Source: a candidate division LCP-89 bacterium B3_LCP
GTDB lineage: Bacteria; Electryoneota; B3-LCP
Length of the DNA: 64,000 bases
Direction: 5' to 3'
Assembly: GCA_005223185.1 (NCBI GenBank)
Contig: NJBN01000002.1
Coordinates: 310,001 to 374,000, forward strand
Translations under genes and position numbers: made by a program
Notes under the pieces: generated by a model
Told to the model about the DNA's origin: nothing
The model's input: only the letters and a program-made list of their open reading frames with translations
Database searches by the model: none
Shown here: positions 16,631 to 26,165 of the stretch, one piece after another
How positions within the stretch are numbered: the stretch's first letter is position 1
How the letters are laid out: every line of letters starts with the position of its first letter

Positions 16631-17488
16631 ATGAAAATGACCGACAAAAAACCTGACTGGTTGAAAGTAAAGCTGCCTTCCGGTGAGACCTTCGCTGAAG
16701 TGCATTCTCTGATCCGCTCGCAGGATCTGAATACGGTCTGCAGTTCGGCTCGCTGTCCAAACTTAAGCGAATGCTGGAACAACCGCACCGCCACCTTCAT
16801 GATACTGGGCGATCACTGCACCCGCAACTGTTCCTTCTGCGCTATTACCAGCGGCAAACCATCGCCCCCCGATCCCGACGAACCCCGCCGCGTCGCTCAG
16901 TCGGTTAAAGCGCTGGGTTTGCAATATGCCGTCATTACTTCCGTCACCAGAGACGATCTTTCCGATGGTGGAGCGTCTCATTTTGCCTCAACCATAGAAC
17001 AGATTCGCGCTGCCGCGCCCGGCTGCCTGGTGGAAGTGCTGATTTCCGATCTGCAGGGCAGGGTAGAAGCGCTGCAAACGATCTTTGCTGCTTTGCCAGA
17101 CGTCCTCAACCACAACCTGGAAACCGTACCTGATCTGTATCCGGACGTACGTCCTAAAAGCCATTATAACCGTTCGTTGAGTGTTTTGCGCAAGGCAGCC
17201 TCATCCGGTCTGCGCACCAAAACCGGTTTGATGCTGGGTTTGGGGGAAACCGAAGCGCAATTGATCGAGGTTTTCCGGGATATAGTTGACAGCCACTGCC
17301 GCCTGCTGACTCTGGGTCAATACCTGCAGCCCACCAGGTCGCACCACCCTGTGGTTCGCTACGTTCATCCTGATGAATTTAAAAGGTTAGCTGAAATCGG
17401 TATGGAAATGGGTTTCGATCACGTGGAAGCAGGACCGCTGGTGCGTTCCAGCTATCACGCTCATGAACAGGTGGAAGGGGTGGTGTAG
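16631..17488 (+). CDS. lipA: Lipoyl synthase
   Basis: This radical-SAM enzyme inserts two sulfur atoms into protein-bound octanoyl groups to make lipoyl cofactor. At 285 residues it has both iron-sulfur clusters of the family. The auxiliary cluster motif is CSSARCPNLSEC (Cys37, 42, 48) and the radical-SAM motif is CTRNCSFC (about 63-70). The conserved C-terminal RSSYHA motif is also present. It stands alone, divergent from tRNA-His, behind its own promoter. ATG 16637 is a possible alternative start. No lipB is seen in the window. Confidence 0.97.
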   Translation: MKMTDKKPDWLKVKLPSGETFAEVHSLIRSQDLNTVCSSARCPNLSECWNNRTATFMILGDHCTRNCSFCAITSGKPSPPDPDEPRRVAQSVKALGLQYAVITSVTRDDLSDGGASHFASTIEQIRAAAPGCLVEVLISDLQGRVEALQTIFAALPDVLNHNLETVPDLYPDVRPKSHYNRSLSVLRKAASSGLRTKTGLMLGLGETEAQLIEVFRDIVDSHCRLLTLGQYLQPTRSHHPVVRYVHPDEFKRLAEIGMEMGFDHVEAGPLVRSSYHAHEQVEGVV

Positions 17489-17597
17489 AGTGGGGGTGGA
17501 TTAAGTCCGTCAGTTGATGTACTCAATCCCCTATGAAACTGGACTCCCGTTTACAATGGAGTGACGGGAAGCGTCAATTCATCCCGCCGGAGCGGGA

Positions 17598-17700
17598 CGA
17601 CCACATGCCCCCCGGTCATGCGAATGTTACTTGTCGGGGCGACTGGATTTTCCCATGGGGACTCCCACGGAGGAACCAGCGACCACAGACTACAGTCATA
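17598..17700 (-). pseudogene. Decayed tRNA-Pro fragments
   Basis: Two fragments of the adjacent tRNA-Pro gene lie downstream of it. 17624-17650 repeats 17704-17730 exactly (27 bp, including the acceptor and T-arm end). After a 22-bp insertion in the T-loop (17651-17672) it continues with GAACCAGCGACCACA at 17673-17687, matching the tRNA again. A further anticodon-arm-like fragment is at 17598-17622. None can fold into an intact tRNA. Confidence 0.75.
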
Positions 17701-17711
17701 TAGATGTTACT

Positions 17712-17787
<76 letters not shown>

Positions 17788-17790
17788 AAA

Positions 17791-18141
17791 TTATTTATCC
17801 AATATATCGAGAATATCCTCGATATCCTGCTTGATCTCTTCTGCCGTTACTTTCATCTTATCCTGAACCGATGCCCCGTTCTGACTATCGGAACCTTCAC
17901 TACTACGATTCTGTTTTAAGAAGCTGCGCGCGCCTTCAATGGTGAAACGGTCCTCGTAAAGCAGCTTCTTTATCTGCAGAACGCCGTCAATTTCCGCCTG
18001 TTTATACAGACGCTTCCCCGACCGGTTTCGATGAGGTCTAAGACCCTCGAATTCAGTTTCCCAGAAACGCAGTACGGATGTGGGCAATCCTGCTATCTTG
18101 CCGACTTCCCCAATCGTGTAGTAGAGCTTATCGGATTTCAC
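17791..18141 (-). CDS. MerR-family transcriptional regulator
   Basis: The 116-residue protein begins with a winged helix-turn-helix of MerR type (YYTIGEVGKIAGLPTSVLRFWETEF, residues 7-31). This is followed by the RLYKQAEID segment and an arm ending near residue 78. A charged tail of about 35 residues is predicted helical and could dimerise. There is no cysteine-based metal site and no drug-binding domain. It is the small, stand-alone kind often found downstream of core operons, and its target is unknown. The tRNA-Pro gene follows immediately. Confidence 0.9.
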   Translation of the reverse strand: MKSDKLYYTIGEVGKIAGLPTSVLRFWETEFEGLRPHRNRSGKRLYKQAEIDGVLQIKKLLYEDRFTIEGARSFLKQNRSSEGSDSQNGASVQDKMKVTAEEIKQDIEDILDILDK

Positions 18142-18169
18142 TTGTGATACTCGAAGATAAGGTCAGCTT

Positions 18170-18198
18170 AATATAACCAAAAAACAATCACATCGCAA
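18170..18198 (-). promoter_or_regulatory. Promoter of the MerR gene and tRNA-Pro
   Basis: On the minus strand TTGCGA (18198-18193) and TATATT (18175-18170) are 17 bp apart. Transcription would begin about 20 nt before the start codon at 18141. Confidence 0.68.
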
Positions 18199-18256
18199 GT
18201 CATTTTTGACAGAAGGATTTATGGGATATTTTAGCCTGAAATCCCCACAATTTACG

Positions 18257-19018
18257 CTATTTCGTCTTCATTACCCGGGTGACGTTTGAACAGGCGTGAA
18301 GCGCGCCTAAGCGGGTGATCTCAAATAGATTCATTTCCAGTTTGTGGATCAGAGCTTTATTGCGGTCCCACCGGTAAACCGGAAACCGGGGTAATACTCC
18401 CGAAAAGGGACCTTTAATACCTGGAACGCCGCCGCATATCTCCTGGTATCCGCATTGGCGGGCGATAGTAATCAGATCAAATGAAGCCGCACCAAAGGGA
18501 AGTGCCAATGAAGTTACTTCCCTGCCAAGTCCCTCTTCGAGAACTGTTTTAGATTCAAGAAGGTCGCTATGTGCCGTTTCTGATGAGATGCGCGTCAGAT
18601 CCCGGTGCGTGCGGCTGTGCGATCCTATTTCAATACCTTGATCAGAAATTTCCCTGATCATATCCCAATTCAGGTGGCGGCGTCTGTTGATACCGAAGGT
18701 GATGTCCCAATCGTTCGTCCTGCCGATATAATCGGTGATAATGAATAACGTCGCCGGTATTTTTTCTTCTATCAGGGTGGGGAAGACTTCATCGTAAAAC
18801 GATTGGTAACCATCATCGAAAGTTATGCATATCTTATCTTTGCCGCTGCTATCGCGAAGACCTTTAAGTTTCGCGAACTTGAGACCGGATTCTTTGATAA
18901 ATTCTATCTGTTTTCGAAAGCTATTGGGGGAGACGTTGTTGATTCCAAGATGGAATCGGCGGCTTACTTCATGGTAGGTCAAAATGCGCGGGTACTGAGC
19001 AGCACCCGGTACATACAT
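18257..19018 (-). CDS. Polysaccharide deacetylase family protein
   Basis: The 253-residue protein has the NodB homology fold. It starts with the strand motif RILTYHEVS, followed by TFDDG (about residue 66), which carries the catalytic base and a metal ligand. Next is SHSRTHRDL (about 135), the metal-binding SHSxxH motif, and LALPFGAAS. Family members remove N- or O-acetyl groups from peptidoglycan, chitin or other glycans. No signal peptide is evident. It is the last gene of the minus-strand operon, 43 bp after dut. Confidence 0.88.
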   Translation of the reverse strand: MYVPGAAQYPRILTYHEVSRRFHLGINNVSPNSFRKQIEFIKESGLKFAKLKGLRDSSGKDKICITFDDGYQSFYDEVFPTLIEEKIPATLFIITDYIGRTNDWDITFGINRRRHLNWDMIREISDQGIEIGSHSRTHRDLTRISSETAHSDLLESKTVLEEGLGREVTSLALPFGAASFDLITIARQCGYQEICGGVPGIKGPFSGVLPRFPVYRWDRNKALIHKLEMNLFEITRLGALHACSNVTRVMKTK

Positions 19019-19061
19019 GGTAGGCGTTTTCAGAAATTATCCCTCCCTGCATGCAAAAGAT

Positions 19062-19508
19062 TCAGGAGCCCGTATGCCCAAAACCCCCATCGCCTCGATC
19101 GCTCAGTGGCAAATCATCCAACTCTATCCAGCGAGGATGATATGCTTGGCTCAAGACCAATTGAGCAATTCTGGCGCCGGGCTTTAACGTGAATGGTTCT
19201 TTCCCGAAATTCGTCAACAGCACTTTTATTTCCCCCCGGTAATCCGCATCGATGGTTCCCGGTGCGTTCAACATACCTATGGAATGCTCCAATGCCAGCC
19301 CCGAACGCGGCCTGACCTGAGCTTCCCAACCGTTTGGTAACGCAATGGCAATGCCGGTCGGAATGGCATTTGTTTGACCGGGTTCTAAGCTCATCGGGTC
19401 ACCAATGTCCGCATATAGGTCCAGCCCGGCAGAAAGAGGTGTAGCCGGTGCCGGTAAGGGCCAGCGTTTGCCTCTTAGTCTGGTTATTTTTACCGGAATT
19501 TCTTCCAT
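19062..19508 (-). CDS. dut: dUTP diphosphatase
   Basis: This trimeric dUTPase of 148 aa hydrolyses dUTP to dUMP. Conserved motifs are visible: AGLDLYA (motif 1), RPRSGLA (motif 2), PGTIDADYRGEIKV with the catalytic Asp (motif 3), RIAQLV (motif 4) and the C-terminal RGDGGFGHTG (motif 5). It starts 5 bp after ald. Pairing with pnp and an M16 peptidase gene is also seen in other bacteria. Confidence 0.97.
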   Translation of the reverse strand: MEEIPVKITRLRGKRWPLPAPATPLSAGLDLYADIGDPMSLEPGQTNAIPTGIAIALPNGWEAQVRPRSGLALEHSIGMLNAPGTIDADYRGEIKVLLTNFGKEPFTLKPGARIAQLVLSQAYHPRWIELDDLPLSDRGDGGFGHTGS

Positions 19509-19513
19509 GCTTG

Positions 19514-20626
19514 TCAGAGAACGTCCTCAACAGGTGTGTAGGATAGGTTGAAAGCGTCCGCTACACCTTTGTAGGTTATTTTGTTTTTCAGCACGTTGAT
19601 TCCGGTGAGGATCTCACAGCTTTCACCAGCAGCTTTCACATAACCTTTATCGGCGATTTCAACTGCGTAGGGGAGAGTGGCATTCGTCAACGCAATTGTG
19701 GAAGTATGAGGAACGGCTCCCGGCATGTTTGCCACGCAGTAATGCACCACGCCTTCGATTGCGTATGTCGGCTCTGAGTGTGTCGTGGGCTTGCAGGTTT
19801 CAATGCAGCCACCCTGATCGACCGCCACATCCACGATTACCGCGCCCTTCTTCATTAACTTTAACATCCCTTTAGTTACCAGATGCGGAGCTTTGGCGCC
19901 CGGAATTAGAACCGCACCAATGAGAAGATCAGCTTTGGCGATGGAAGAACGGATATTAGCGGGATTGGAAGCCAATGTATCGACATTGGCAGGCATAACG
20001 TCGTCTAAGTAACGCAGACGGTCCAAGTTGATATCCAATATGGTAACGTGTGCGCCCAGTCCGGCAGCCATCTTAGCAGCGTTCGTACCCACGATTCCAC
20101 CGCCTAAAACAACCGCTTCCCCGGGAGCAACACCCGGAACGCCGCCTAACAATACTCCGCGCCCGCCCTGGGCTTCTTCCAAGTATTTCGCTCCTTCCTG
20201 AGTAGCCATTCTTCCAGCTACCTCACTCATGGGAACCAAAAGCGGTAATGAACCGTCGGGACTTTCCATCGTTTCATAGGCTATGCACACAGCGCCTGAA
20301 TCTATCATAGCCTTGGTCAACTCTTTAGATGCCGCAAAATGGAAGTATGTAAACAGAACCTGATCCTTCTTGATCAGTTTATATTCCGAAGCTAACGGTT
20401 CCTTCACCTTGATGATCATGTCAGCACGGGAAAAGACCTCTTCCGCTGTACTTAATATCTCAGCACTGGCGTGACGATATTCATCGTTGGAAAAATCGCT
20501 GCCCAGACCGGCATCTTCTTCAACTAAAACCTGATGCCCGCGCTGACTGAGCATTTCCGCTCCCACCGGCTGCAGAGCGATTCGGTTTTCGTTGGCTTTT
20601 ATCTCTTTCGGTACACCGATGATCAT
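19514..20626 (-). CDS. ald: Alanine dehydrogenase
   Basis: The enzyme interconverts L-alanine and pyruvate with NAD. At 370 aa it has the family's full length. The N-terminus MIIGVPKEIKANENRIAL is diagnostic, VLFTYFHFAA and VAGRMA follow, and the NAD-binding GGGIVGTNAAKMAAGLGA is near 173-190. The start codon directly follows the stop of the M16 peptidase gene, implying coupled translation. Confidence 0.97.
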   Translation of the reverse strand: MIIGVPKEIKANENRIALQPVGAEMLSQRGHQVLVEEDAGLGSDFSNDEYRHASAEILSTAEEVFSRADMIIKVKEPLASEYKLIKKDQVLFTYFHFAASKELTKAMIDSGAVCIAYETMESPDGSLPLLVPMSEVAGRMATQEGAKYLEEAQGGRGVLLGGVPGVAPGEAVVLGGGIVGTNAAKMAAGLGAHVTILDINLDRLRYLDDVMPANVDTLASNPANIRSSIAKADLLIGAVLIPGAKAPHLVTKGMLKLMKKGAVIVDVAVDQGGCIETCKPTTHSEPTYAIEGVVHYCVANMPGAVPHTSTIALTNATLPYAVEIADKGYVKAAGESCEILTGINVLKNKITYKGVADAFNLSYTPVEDVL

Positions 20627-21868
20627 TTATACTTCCTCCTTGGGCAGAATAATCGCCGTATATTGGTTTTCTTTTTTCAGGAAATTATGGGCTATCTCCA
20701 TTATGCCTTCTTCCGTAACTGCTTCTATTAGATGAATCGTTTCATCCAGTGTGAGAAATCTATTCAGGTAGATCTCAAGCTTGGCTAAGCGGAACATCCT
20801 CCCTGAAGTTCCTTCGGAACCTAAGATCAAATTACCCTTCAACTGCTCCTTCACACGAGTCAATTCTTCCGCAGGGATGCCATCAACGTTGATGCGGGTG
20901 TATTCCTCTTCCAGCACACCCAAGGTATGATCCAACTTGGCCGGATCCGTGCCTAAGTACACTCCGAAGACGCCGGTGTCGCGCAGTGATTCCAGAAAAC
21001 TGAAGAGGGAATACGCTAATGCTTCCTTCTCCCTGATCCGCTGGAATAGTCGTGAACTCATGCCTCCGCCCAAAATATTCGACAGCGTCAGTGCAGCGAA
21101 TTTTTTCGGGTCGGAATAACTGATTCCATGCGTGCCAGTGCAGATGTGCACACCCTGCACCGGTCTGGTAATGCGGTCAACACGGGGCTTAGGATACTCT
21201 ATAGGTGGGAAACCATTATCTTTCGTGCTCTTTTTCAGCTTCAATCGTTTCTGGATTTCCTCCAGCAGGAAATCGTGATCTAGATTTCCCGTCGCAGCTA
21301 CTACCGTACGGTTGCTGGGGTAGTTATTATCCAGGTAACTGCGCAGCATCCCCTGCGATATCCCCGCAACCGATTCCACCGTACCCATGATGGGACGCGC
21401 CAGTGGGTGCTCGCCATGCAGTGTACGAGCAAAGTAGTCGAAAATCAGGTCATGCGGAGAATCCTCGTAATGCCTGATCTCTTCCGCTATGACTAACTTC
21501 TCCCGCGCTACGTCATCCTCTGCTAATTTGGGTGATACTAACAAGCCACAGAGGACGTCAAGAGCTAAGTCCAGGTGGTTGTCCAACACCTGCACGTAGA
21601 AGCAGGTGAGCTCTTTTGACGTAAAAGCATTGATATGCCCGCCCACGCCTTCAATGGTTTGAACGATTTCAAGTCCGCTGCGCTGGCTGGTTCCCTTGAA
21701 CACCATGTGTTCCAGCATGTGGGAAATACCAGCCTGGTTGTCCGTCTCATACATGGATCCGGTATTTACCCAGATGCCCACGGCAACAGAACGAACGCCG
21801 GGAATTCTCTCAGATACAATCGTGAGTTGATCATCGGTGATGGTCTTCTTGTATACGGCTTTAGTCAC
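20627..21868 (-). CDS. M16-family zinc peptidase (processing-peptidase-like)
   Basis: The 413-residue protein carries the inverted zinc motif HMLEH (about residues 43-47) and a downstream glutamate region (EELTCFYVQV), as in the beta subunit of processing peptidases. The best start is a GTG at 21868, inside a GTGACTAA overlap with the pnp stop. It gives the usual family N-terminus, shortly before YKKTITDDQLTIVSE. The upstream in-frame extension to 22009 lies within the glycine-rich end of pnp in another frame and is unlikely to be translated. Homologues sit after pnp in many bacteria. The substrate is unknown. Confidence 0.92.
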   Translation of the reverse strand: MTKAVYKKTITDDQLTIVSERIPGVRSVAVGIWVNTGSMYETDNQAGISHMLEHMVFKGTSQRSGLEIVQTIEGVGGHINAFTSKELTCFYVQVLDNHLDLALDVLCGLLVSPKLAEDDVAREKLVIAEEIRHYEDSPHDLIFDYFARTLHGEHPLARPIMGTVESVAGISQGMLRSYLDNNYPSNRTVVAATGNLDHDFLLEEIQKRLKLKKSTKDNGFPPIEYPKPRVDRITRPVQGVHICTGTHGISYSDPKKFAALTLSNILGGGMSSRLFQRIREKEALAYSLFSFLESLRDTGVFGVYLGTDPAKLDHTLGVLEEEYTRINVDGIPAEELTRVKEQLKGNLILGSEGTSGRMFRLAKLEIYLNRFLTLDETIHLIEAVTEEGIMEIAHNFLKKENQYTAIILPKEEV

Positions 21869-24086
21869 GCCGGCCACCCCCACCACTAAATCGTCCACCA
21901 TCTCTGCGGTTGCGATCCCTCCGATCACGCCCACCCCCCCGGTTATCCCGACCGCTTGGACGGTCTGGCCGGTTACGAGTGTAAGGCTTATCGCTGGGTA
22001 ACTCTCCATCCTGTTCCATGAGGACAGCTCTGCGTGATAGGTCCATCTTGCCCTGCCTATCGACAGATAGCAGCTTTACTTCAATCTCATCGCCGACATC
22101 AATTTCATCAGTGACTCTATCTATGCGTCCCTTGGCAATTTCACTGATGTGCAGCAGACCATCTTTACCGGGTAGTATCTCCACAAAAGCCCCGAAGTCC
22201 GTGACTTTCCTGACGGTTCCCGTGTAATTCTTGCCAGGTTCCGGCGCTTCGATCAAGCGCAGTACCATCTTCCTGGCCATCTCTCCGGATTCAGCATCGA
22301 CCGAAGCGATATTTACCTTACCGTCATCCATTATGTCAACTTTTGCGCCACTCTTCTCAGTTATCTCACGGATCATCTTGCCTCCGGGTCCTATAACTGT
22401 TCCGATTTCATCGACGGGAACCTGTACGGAGAGGATGCGGGGTGCATAATCCGATAGTTCAGGTCGCGGCTCTGAAATGGCTTCTTCCATTATGTCCAGA
22501 ATGCGGAAACGAGCGTTCTGGGCTTTCCCCAATGCTTCGCTCATGAGCGCAGGACTTAAGCCTTTGATCTTGATGTCCATCTGGATAGCAGTTATGCCGT
22601 TTCTGGTGCCAGCCACTTTGAAATCCATATCGCCAAGGTGGTCTTCGTCACCCAAAATGTCCGTCAAAATAGCGGTTTGGTCGCCATCCATAACTAATCC
22701 CATGGCGATACCAGCTACATGCTGGGTGGTGGGAACGCCAGCCGCCATCATAGCCAAGGAACCGGAACAGACGGAAGCCATTGAAGAGGATCCGTTGGAT
22801 TCTAAGATTTCCGATACGACTCTGAGGGTATAGGGAAAGGTGTCCCAGGCCGGTACTATAAACTGAAGCGCACGATGAGCTAAGTTACCATGCCCGACTT
22901 CGCGTCGCCCTGTGCCTAAGAACTTCTTGACTTCACCTGTTGAGAAAGGTGGGAAGTTATAGTGAAAGATGAAGCGCCGGAAGAAATCTTCTGCAAGTCC
23001 ATCGATGCGCTGTTCATCTTGTTTAGTACCCAGGGTAATTACACCCAACGACTGAGTTTGACCTCTGGTGAACAGTGCCGATCCATGTGCGCGTGGTAAC
23101 AGACCCAATTCGATGCTGATTGGGCGGATGTCATCATATCCGCGGCCATCAAGGCGTTTCTTTTCTTCCAGCATCATGCGCCGCACTTCAGCCGTAAAGA
23201 GATCGCTATAGATCTCTTTCATAAACGACTCGCACTCCGGATATTTCTCTTCAAGTTCTGTGAGGATCTTTTCTTTTACCTCTTTCCTGGCCGTTTTCCT
23301 CTCCGATTTATCCGTAATACGACAGATCCTTCCAATTTCCGGGTCGGCGATATTCTTGACGTCCTTTTCCAACCCTTCGGGATATTCGATCGATAGATGT
23401 TCGCGCTTGGCAACATTCAGCTTCTCAGCCAACCGTTTCTGTACTTCGATGATTTCGCGTATAGCAGTATGCGCGAACTCAATAGCTTCGATCATCCGCT
23501 CTTCGCTGATTTCCTTGCAGCCACCTTCAACCATGGTGATAGCGTCATAACTGCCCGCAACCACTAGCTCGATCTCTGATTTCTCAATCTGATCGAAAGA
23601 CGGATTTAAGATAAACTGACCGTCTATCAATCCGACACGCACTAAGGCTACAGGCCCATCGAAAGGAATATCGGAAACCGTCAAGGCGGCTGAAGCGGCA
23701 ATAGCCGCGACCATGTCAGGCAGACACTCCATATCCGCCGAATAAACGTTCAACAGTACCTGAGTTTCGCACCTGTAGTCCTTGGGGAACAGAGGACGGA
23801 TGGGGCGGTCAATCAAGCGAGATACCAAAGTTTCCGATTCTGAAGGCCTTCCTTCACGCTTGAAGAAACCGCCGGGAATCTTTCCCGAAGCGTACATTTT
23901 CTCTCTATAATCCACCGTCAACGGCAGAAAATCTGATTCAATTGGATCTCGTTGTGACGTTACGGCGGCTAATACAATGGTATCTCCGTACCGCACCCAG
24001 GCTGCGCCGTTCGCCTGATTGGCTACTTTTCCTATCTCGATGGAAAGCGTGCGTCCGCCAATGGTAATCTCTTCTGAGTAGCTCAT
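21861..24086 (-). CDS. pnp: Polyribonucleotide nucleotidyltransferase (PNPase)
   Basis: This phosphorolytic 3'-5' exoribonuclease is the core of RNA turnover. Its 741 residues contain two RNase PH domains separated by a helical linker. A KH domain (about 550-610, VIGPGGKMIREI) and an S1 domain (about 618-690, FGAFVEILPGKDGLLHISE) follow. The last 40 residues are an Arg/Gly/Asp-rich tail, probably disordered. The ATG at 24086 has GGAGA in front and matches the usual N-terminus. A start at 24134 is less likely. It follows rpsO, the classic arrangement. Confidence 0.97.
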   Translation of the reverse strand: MSYSEEITIGGRTLSIEIGKVANQANGAAWVRYGDTIVLAAVTSQRDPIESDFLPLTVDYREKMYASGKIPGGFFKREGRPSESETLVSRLIDRPIRPLFPKDYRCETQVLLNVYSADMECLPDMVAAIAASAALTVSDIPFDGPVALVRVGLIDGQFILNPSFDQIEKSEIELVVAGSYDAITMVEGGCKEISEERMIEAIEFAHTAIREIIEVQKRLAEKLNVAKREHLSIEYPEGLEKDVKNIADPEIGRICRITDKSERKTARKEVKEKILTELEEKYPECESFMKEIYSDLFTAEVRRMMLEEKKRLDGRGYDDIRPISIELGLLPRAHGSALFTRGQTQSLGVITLGTKQDEQRIDGLAEDFFRRFIFHYNFPPFSTGEVKKFLGTGRREVGHGNLAHRALQFIVPAWDTFPYTLRVVSEILESNGSSSMASVCSGSLAMMAAGVPTTQHVAGIAMGLVMDGDQTAILTDILGDEDHLGDMDFKVAGTRNGITAIQMDIKIKGLSPALMSEALGKAQNARFRILDIMEEAISEPRPELSDYAPRILSVQVPVDEIGTVIGPGGKMIREITEKSGAKVDIMDDGKVNIASVDAESGEMARKMVLRLIEAPEPGKNYTGTVRKVTDFGAFVEILPGKDGLLHISEIAKGRIDRVTDEIDVGDEIEVKLLSVDRQGKMDLSRRAVLMEQDGELPSDKPYTRNRPDRPSGRDNRGGGRDRRDRNRRDGGRFSGGGGRRD

Positions 24087-24161
24087 AAATTCTCCACTGC
24101 CTGTATCTTTCACAGGCGTTTGTCCGGGTTTCAATCAGTTATAGATAATTCTATTGTGACC

Positions 24162-24431
24162 TTACCGGCGTAGGTTTAATTTCTTTATGATCGCGCGATA
24201 GCGTTCCAGGTCTTTTTTTGCCAGGTAATCCAGCAATCGCCTGCGCCGTCCGACCATTTTCAACAGACCGCGTCTGGTATGATGATCCTTGTTATGATTT
24301 TTCAAGTGCTTTGTCAGATCATTGATGTGAGTGGTCAAAATGGCGACCTGAACCTCTGTCCGACCAGTGTCCTGCGCATTGCTGCCGAATTCCTTAACTA
24401 TCTCTTTGACTGTTTCCTGTGTAACTGGCAT
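24162..24431 (-). CDS. rpsO: 30S ribosomal protein S15
   Basis: The 89-residue length and sequence are standard for S15: [30 protein letters not shown] and the C-terminal [12 protein letters not shown]. It binds 16S rRNA early in 30S assembly. It sits between ribF and pnp as in many bacteria. Confidence 0.98.
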   Translation of the reverse strand: MPVTQETVKEIVKEFGSNAQDTGRTEVQVAILTTHINDLTKHLKNHNKDHHTRRGLLKMVGRRRRLLDYLAKKDLERYRAIIKKLNLRR

Positions 24432-24465
24432 CGTTATCCTGAAAGTTGTTTATATTATTTCATTT

Positions 24466-25443
24466 TTAACAGAATTTCTCTACCTGCAGGTCTTCACTCT
24501 TGTGGTGATGATAAGCCTGCAAGCTGTCCTCTTTATCCTTGGTTAACTGTTGGGTGAGTTCATCCGAATTATCGAATTTCCTCTCGGATCGTAGATACTG
24601 CAAAAATTGCAAGGTGATAACCTCACCGTACAGTTCACCGCTAAAGCCTATCAAGTGGATCTCTATTGACAGATCCTTTCCGCCGAAAGTGGGTTTGACG
24701 CCGATGTTGAGCATTCCCGGATAGACTGTGTGATTGTGTCGCACAGCGGCGGCGTAAACACCATACTTCGGTATCAATCTGTGCTTGGGGATCGGTTCTA
24801 TATTCGCAGTAGGGAAGTTTAATTGCCTGCCTCTACCTTCGCCGGGAATCACGATTCCGCGCAAACAGTAGGGTCTGCCCAAAAATGCGTTGGTCTTCTC
24901 TATTTCACCGCTCATAAGAGCGTTACGGATCTTGGAAGAACTCACTGTCTCCTCGCCGACAAAATGCGGCTCCACCACTTTCAGTTCAAATCCGTATTTT
25001 TCCTTAACACTTCTCAAGAATTCGCACGTTCCTTTGCGCCCTTCACCAAAGGCATGATTGAAGCCCACTACCAATTTCTTTGAGTTCAGCTTTCCTAATA
25101 GTATCTGCTTTAAGAAATCTTCTGCGGATAGTTTCGCTAACTCTTCGGTGAATTTTAAGATTAACACACGATCAACGCCTTCTCTGCGAAGCAATCTGAC
25201 CTTCTGTTCGGTGTCGGTGATTATGGGAACGATTCCAGGTCTCTTTCGCATCATGTTCTGCGGGTGAGGTTCAAAAGTTACCACAGTTCGGATCATTTCC
25301 TGCCCTGAACCACTGCTTAACTCCCCAAGTATCTTCCTATGACCTAAATGGACGCCATCGAAAGTCCCGACTGTGGTTACCGCAGGACCGGATTTGTCCG
25401 GATTGAAGATATTATCAGTGTGAATATCGAAGGGTTCTGTCAT
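24466..25443 (-). CDS. ribF: Bifunctional riboflavin kinase/FAD synthetase
   Basis: The N-terminal nucleotidyltransferase domain (about 15-180) has GTFDGVHLGHRKIL and VSSSKIR. The C-terminal riboflavin kinase domain (about 190-310) has GEGRGRQLNFPTANI and YGVYAAAV. The protein converts riboflavin to FMN and FAD. At 325 aa it has full length. It overlaps truB by 4 bp. Confidence 0.97.
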   Translation of the reverse strand: MTEPFDIHTDNIFNPDKSGPAVTTVGTFDGVHLGHRKILGELSSGSGQEMIRTVVTFEPHPQNMMRKRPGIVPIITDTEQKVRLLRREGVDRVLILKFTEELAKLSAEDFLKQILLGKLNSKKLVVGFNHAFGEGRKGTCEFLRSVKEKYGFELKVVEPHFVGEETVSSSKIRNALMSGEIEKTNAFLGRPYCLRGIVIPGEGRGRQLNFPTANIEPIPKHRLIPKYGVYAAAVRHNHTVYPGMLNIGVKPTFGGKDLSIEIHLIGFSGELYGEVITLQFLQYLRSERKFDNSDELTQQLTKDKEDSLQAYHHHKSEDLQVEKFC

Positions 25444-26165
25444 CGTTTGATCTTGGCAGCCAGCTCACCCAATGTGAGTGCGTCATCAACTTGATATGTA
25501 TCTATGCGCTTGCGTATTAGTGATTTCAGGGTTCCGCCGCAGCCAATAGCTTCACCTATATCGTGAGCCAATGAGCGTACATAGAAACCGCTGGAACAAT
25601 CCAATCTTATAGTAAATTCTTCAGGACTCCATTCTTCTATGGAAAAGTTATGGAGTGTAACCTGACGAGGATCCAATTTTACCTGTTGCCCTTTGCGAGC
25701 GCGCTTGTAGCTGGGTACACCATTTTGCTTAATGCTTGAGAATGCCGGCGGCATCTGTTTGAAAGTGCCCACAAATCGCTCATTGATAAGTTGAATCAGG
25801 CGGTCCTTTGTTGTACTGGGAACCGGCGCTTCTGCAACTATTTTTCCATCCATATCCCAGGTGTCAGTCATCATACCCAGTAGAATAGTAGCCAGATATT
25901 CCTTATCCAGACTCATGAAGTGATTCTGACTGCGCGTTGCCTTGCCGGTCAACAGGATCAAGAGGCCGGTAGCCAGGGGATCAAGCGTTCCAGTGTGACC
26001 GACCTTGCGTATCCCAATTAATGATCGTACGCGCTGCACCACTCCGAATGAAGTGATACCTTTGGGTTTATCTATGAGAAGCGCTGCTCCAGCTTCGAAA
26101 TCGATACTATCTAAAGAATCATTCCTGGTTAGCGGTATGGGGATATCTCTTATCAACCTCTTCAC
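25440..26165 (-). CDS. truB: tRNA pseudouridine(55) synthase
   Basis: The enzyme makes pseudouridine 55 in the tRNA T-loop. Visible are LLIDKPKGITSF and the catalytic-Asp motif GHTGTLDPLATGLL, then RKGQQVKLDPRQV and the C-terminal CSSGFYVRSLAHDIG. The 241-residue form ends after the catalytic core and lacks a long PUA extension. No ATG is available near the start; GTG 26165 or TTG 26156 must be used, so the gene overlaps nrnA by 47 or 38 bp. Confidence 0.93.
   Translation of the reverse strand: MKRLIRDIPIPLTRNDSLDSIDFEAGAALLIDKPKGITSFGVVQRVRSLIGIRKVGHTGTLDPLATGLLILLTGKATRSQNHFMSLDKEYLATILLGMMTDTWDMDGKIVAEAPVPSTTKDRLIQLINERFVGTFKQMPPAFSSIKQNGVPSYKRARKGQQVKLDPRQVTLHNFSIEEWSPEEFTIRLDCSSGFYVRSLAHDIGEAIGCGGTLKSLIRKRIDTYQVDDALTLGELAAKIKR

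Noticed and set aside
21869-22009. Upstream extension of the M16 peptidase
   Set aside because: It lies within the glycine-rich 3' end of pnp in another frame, has low-complexity Gly/Val composition and is absent from the family.
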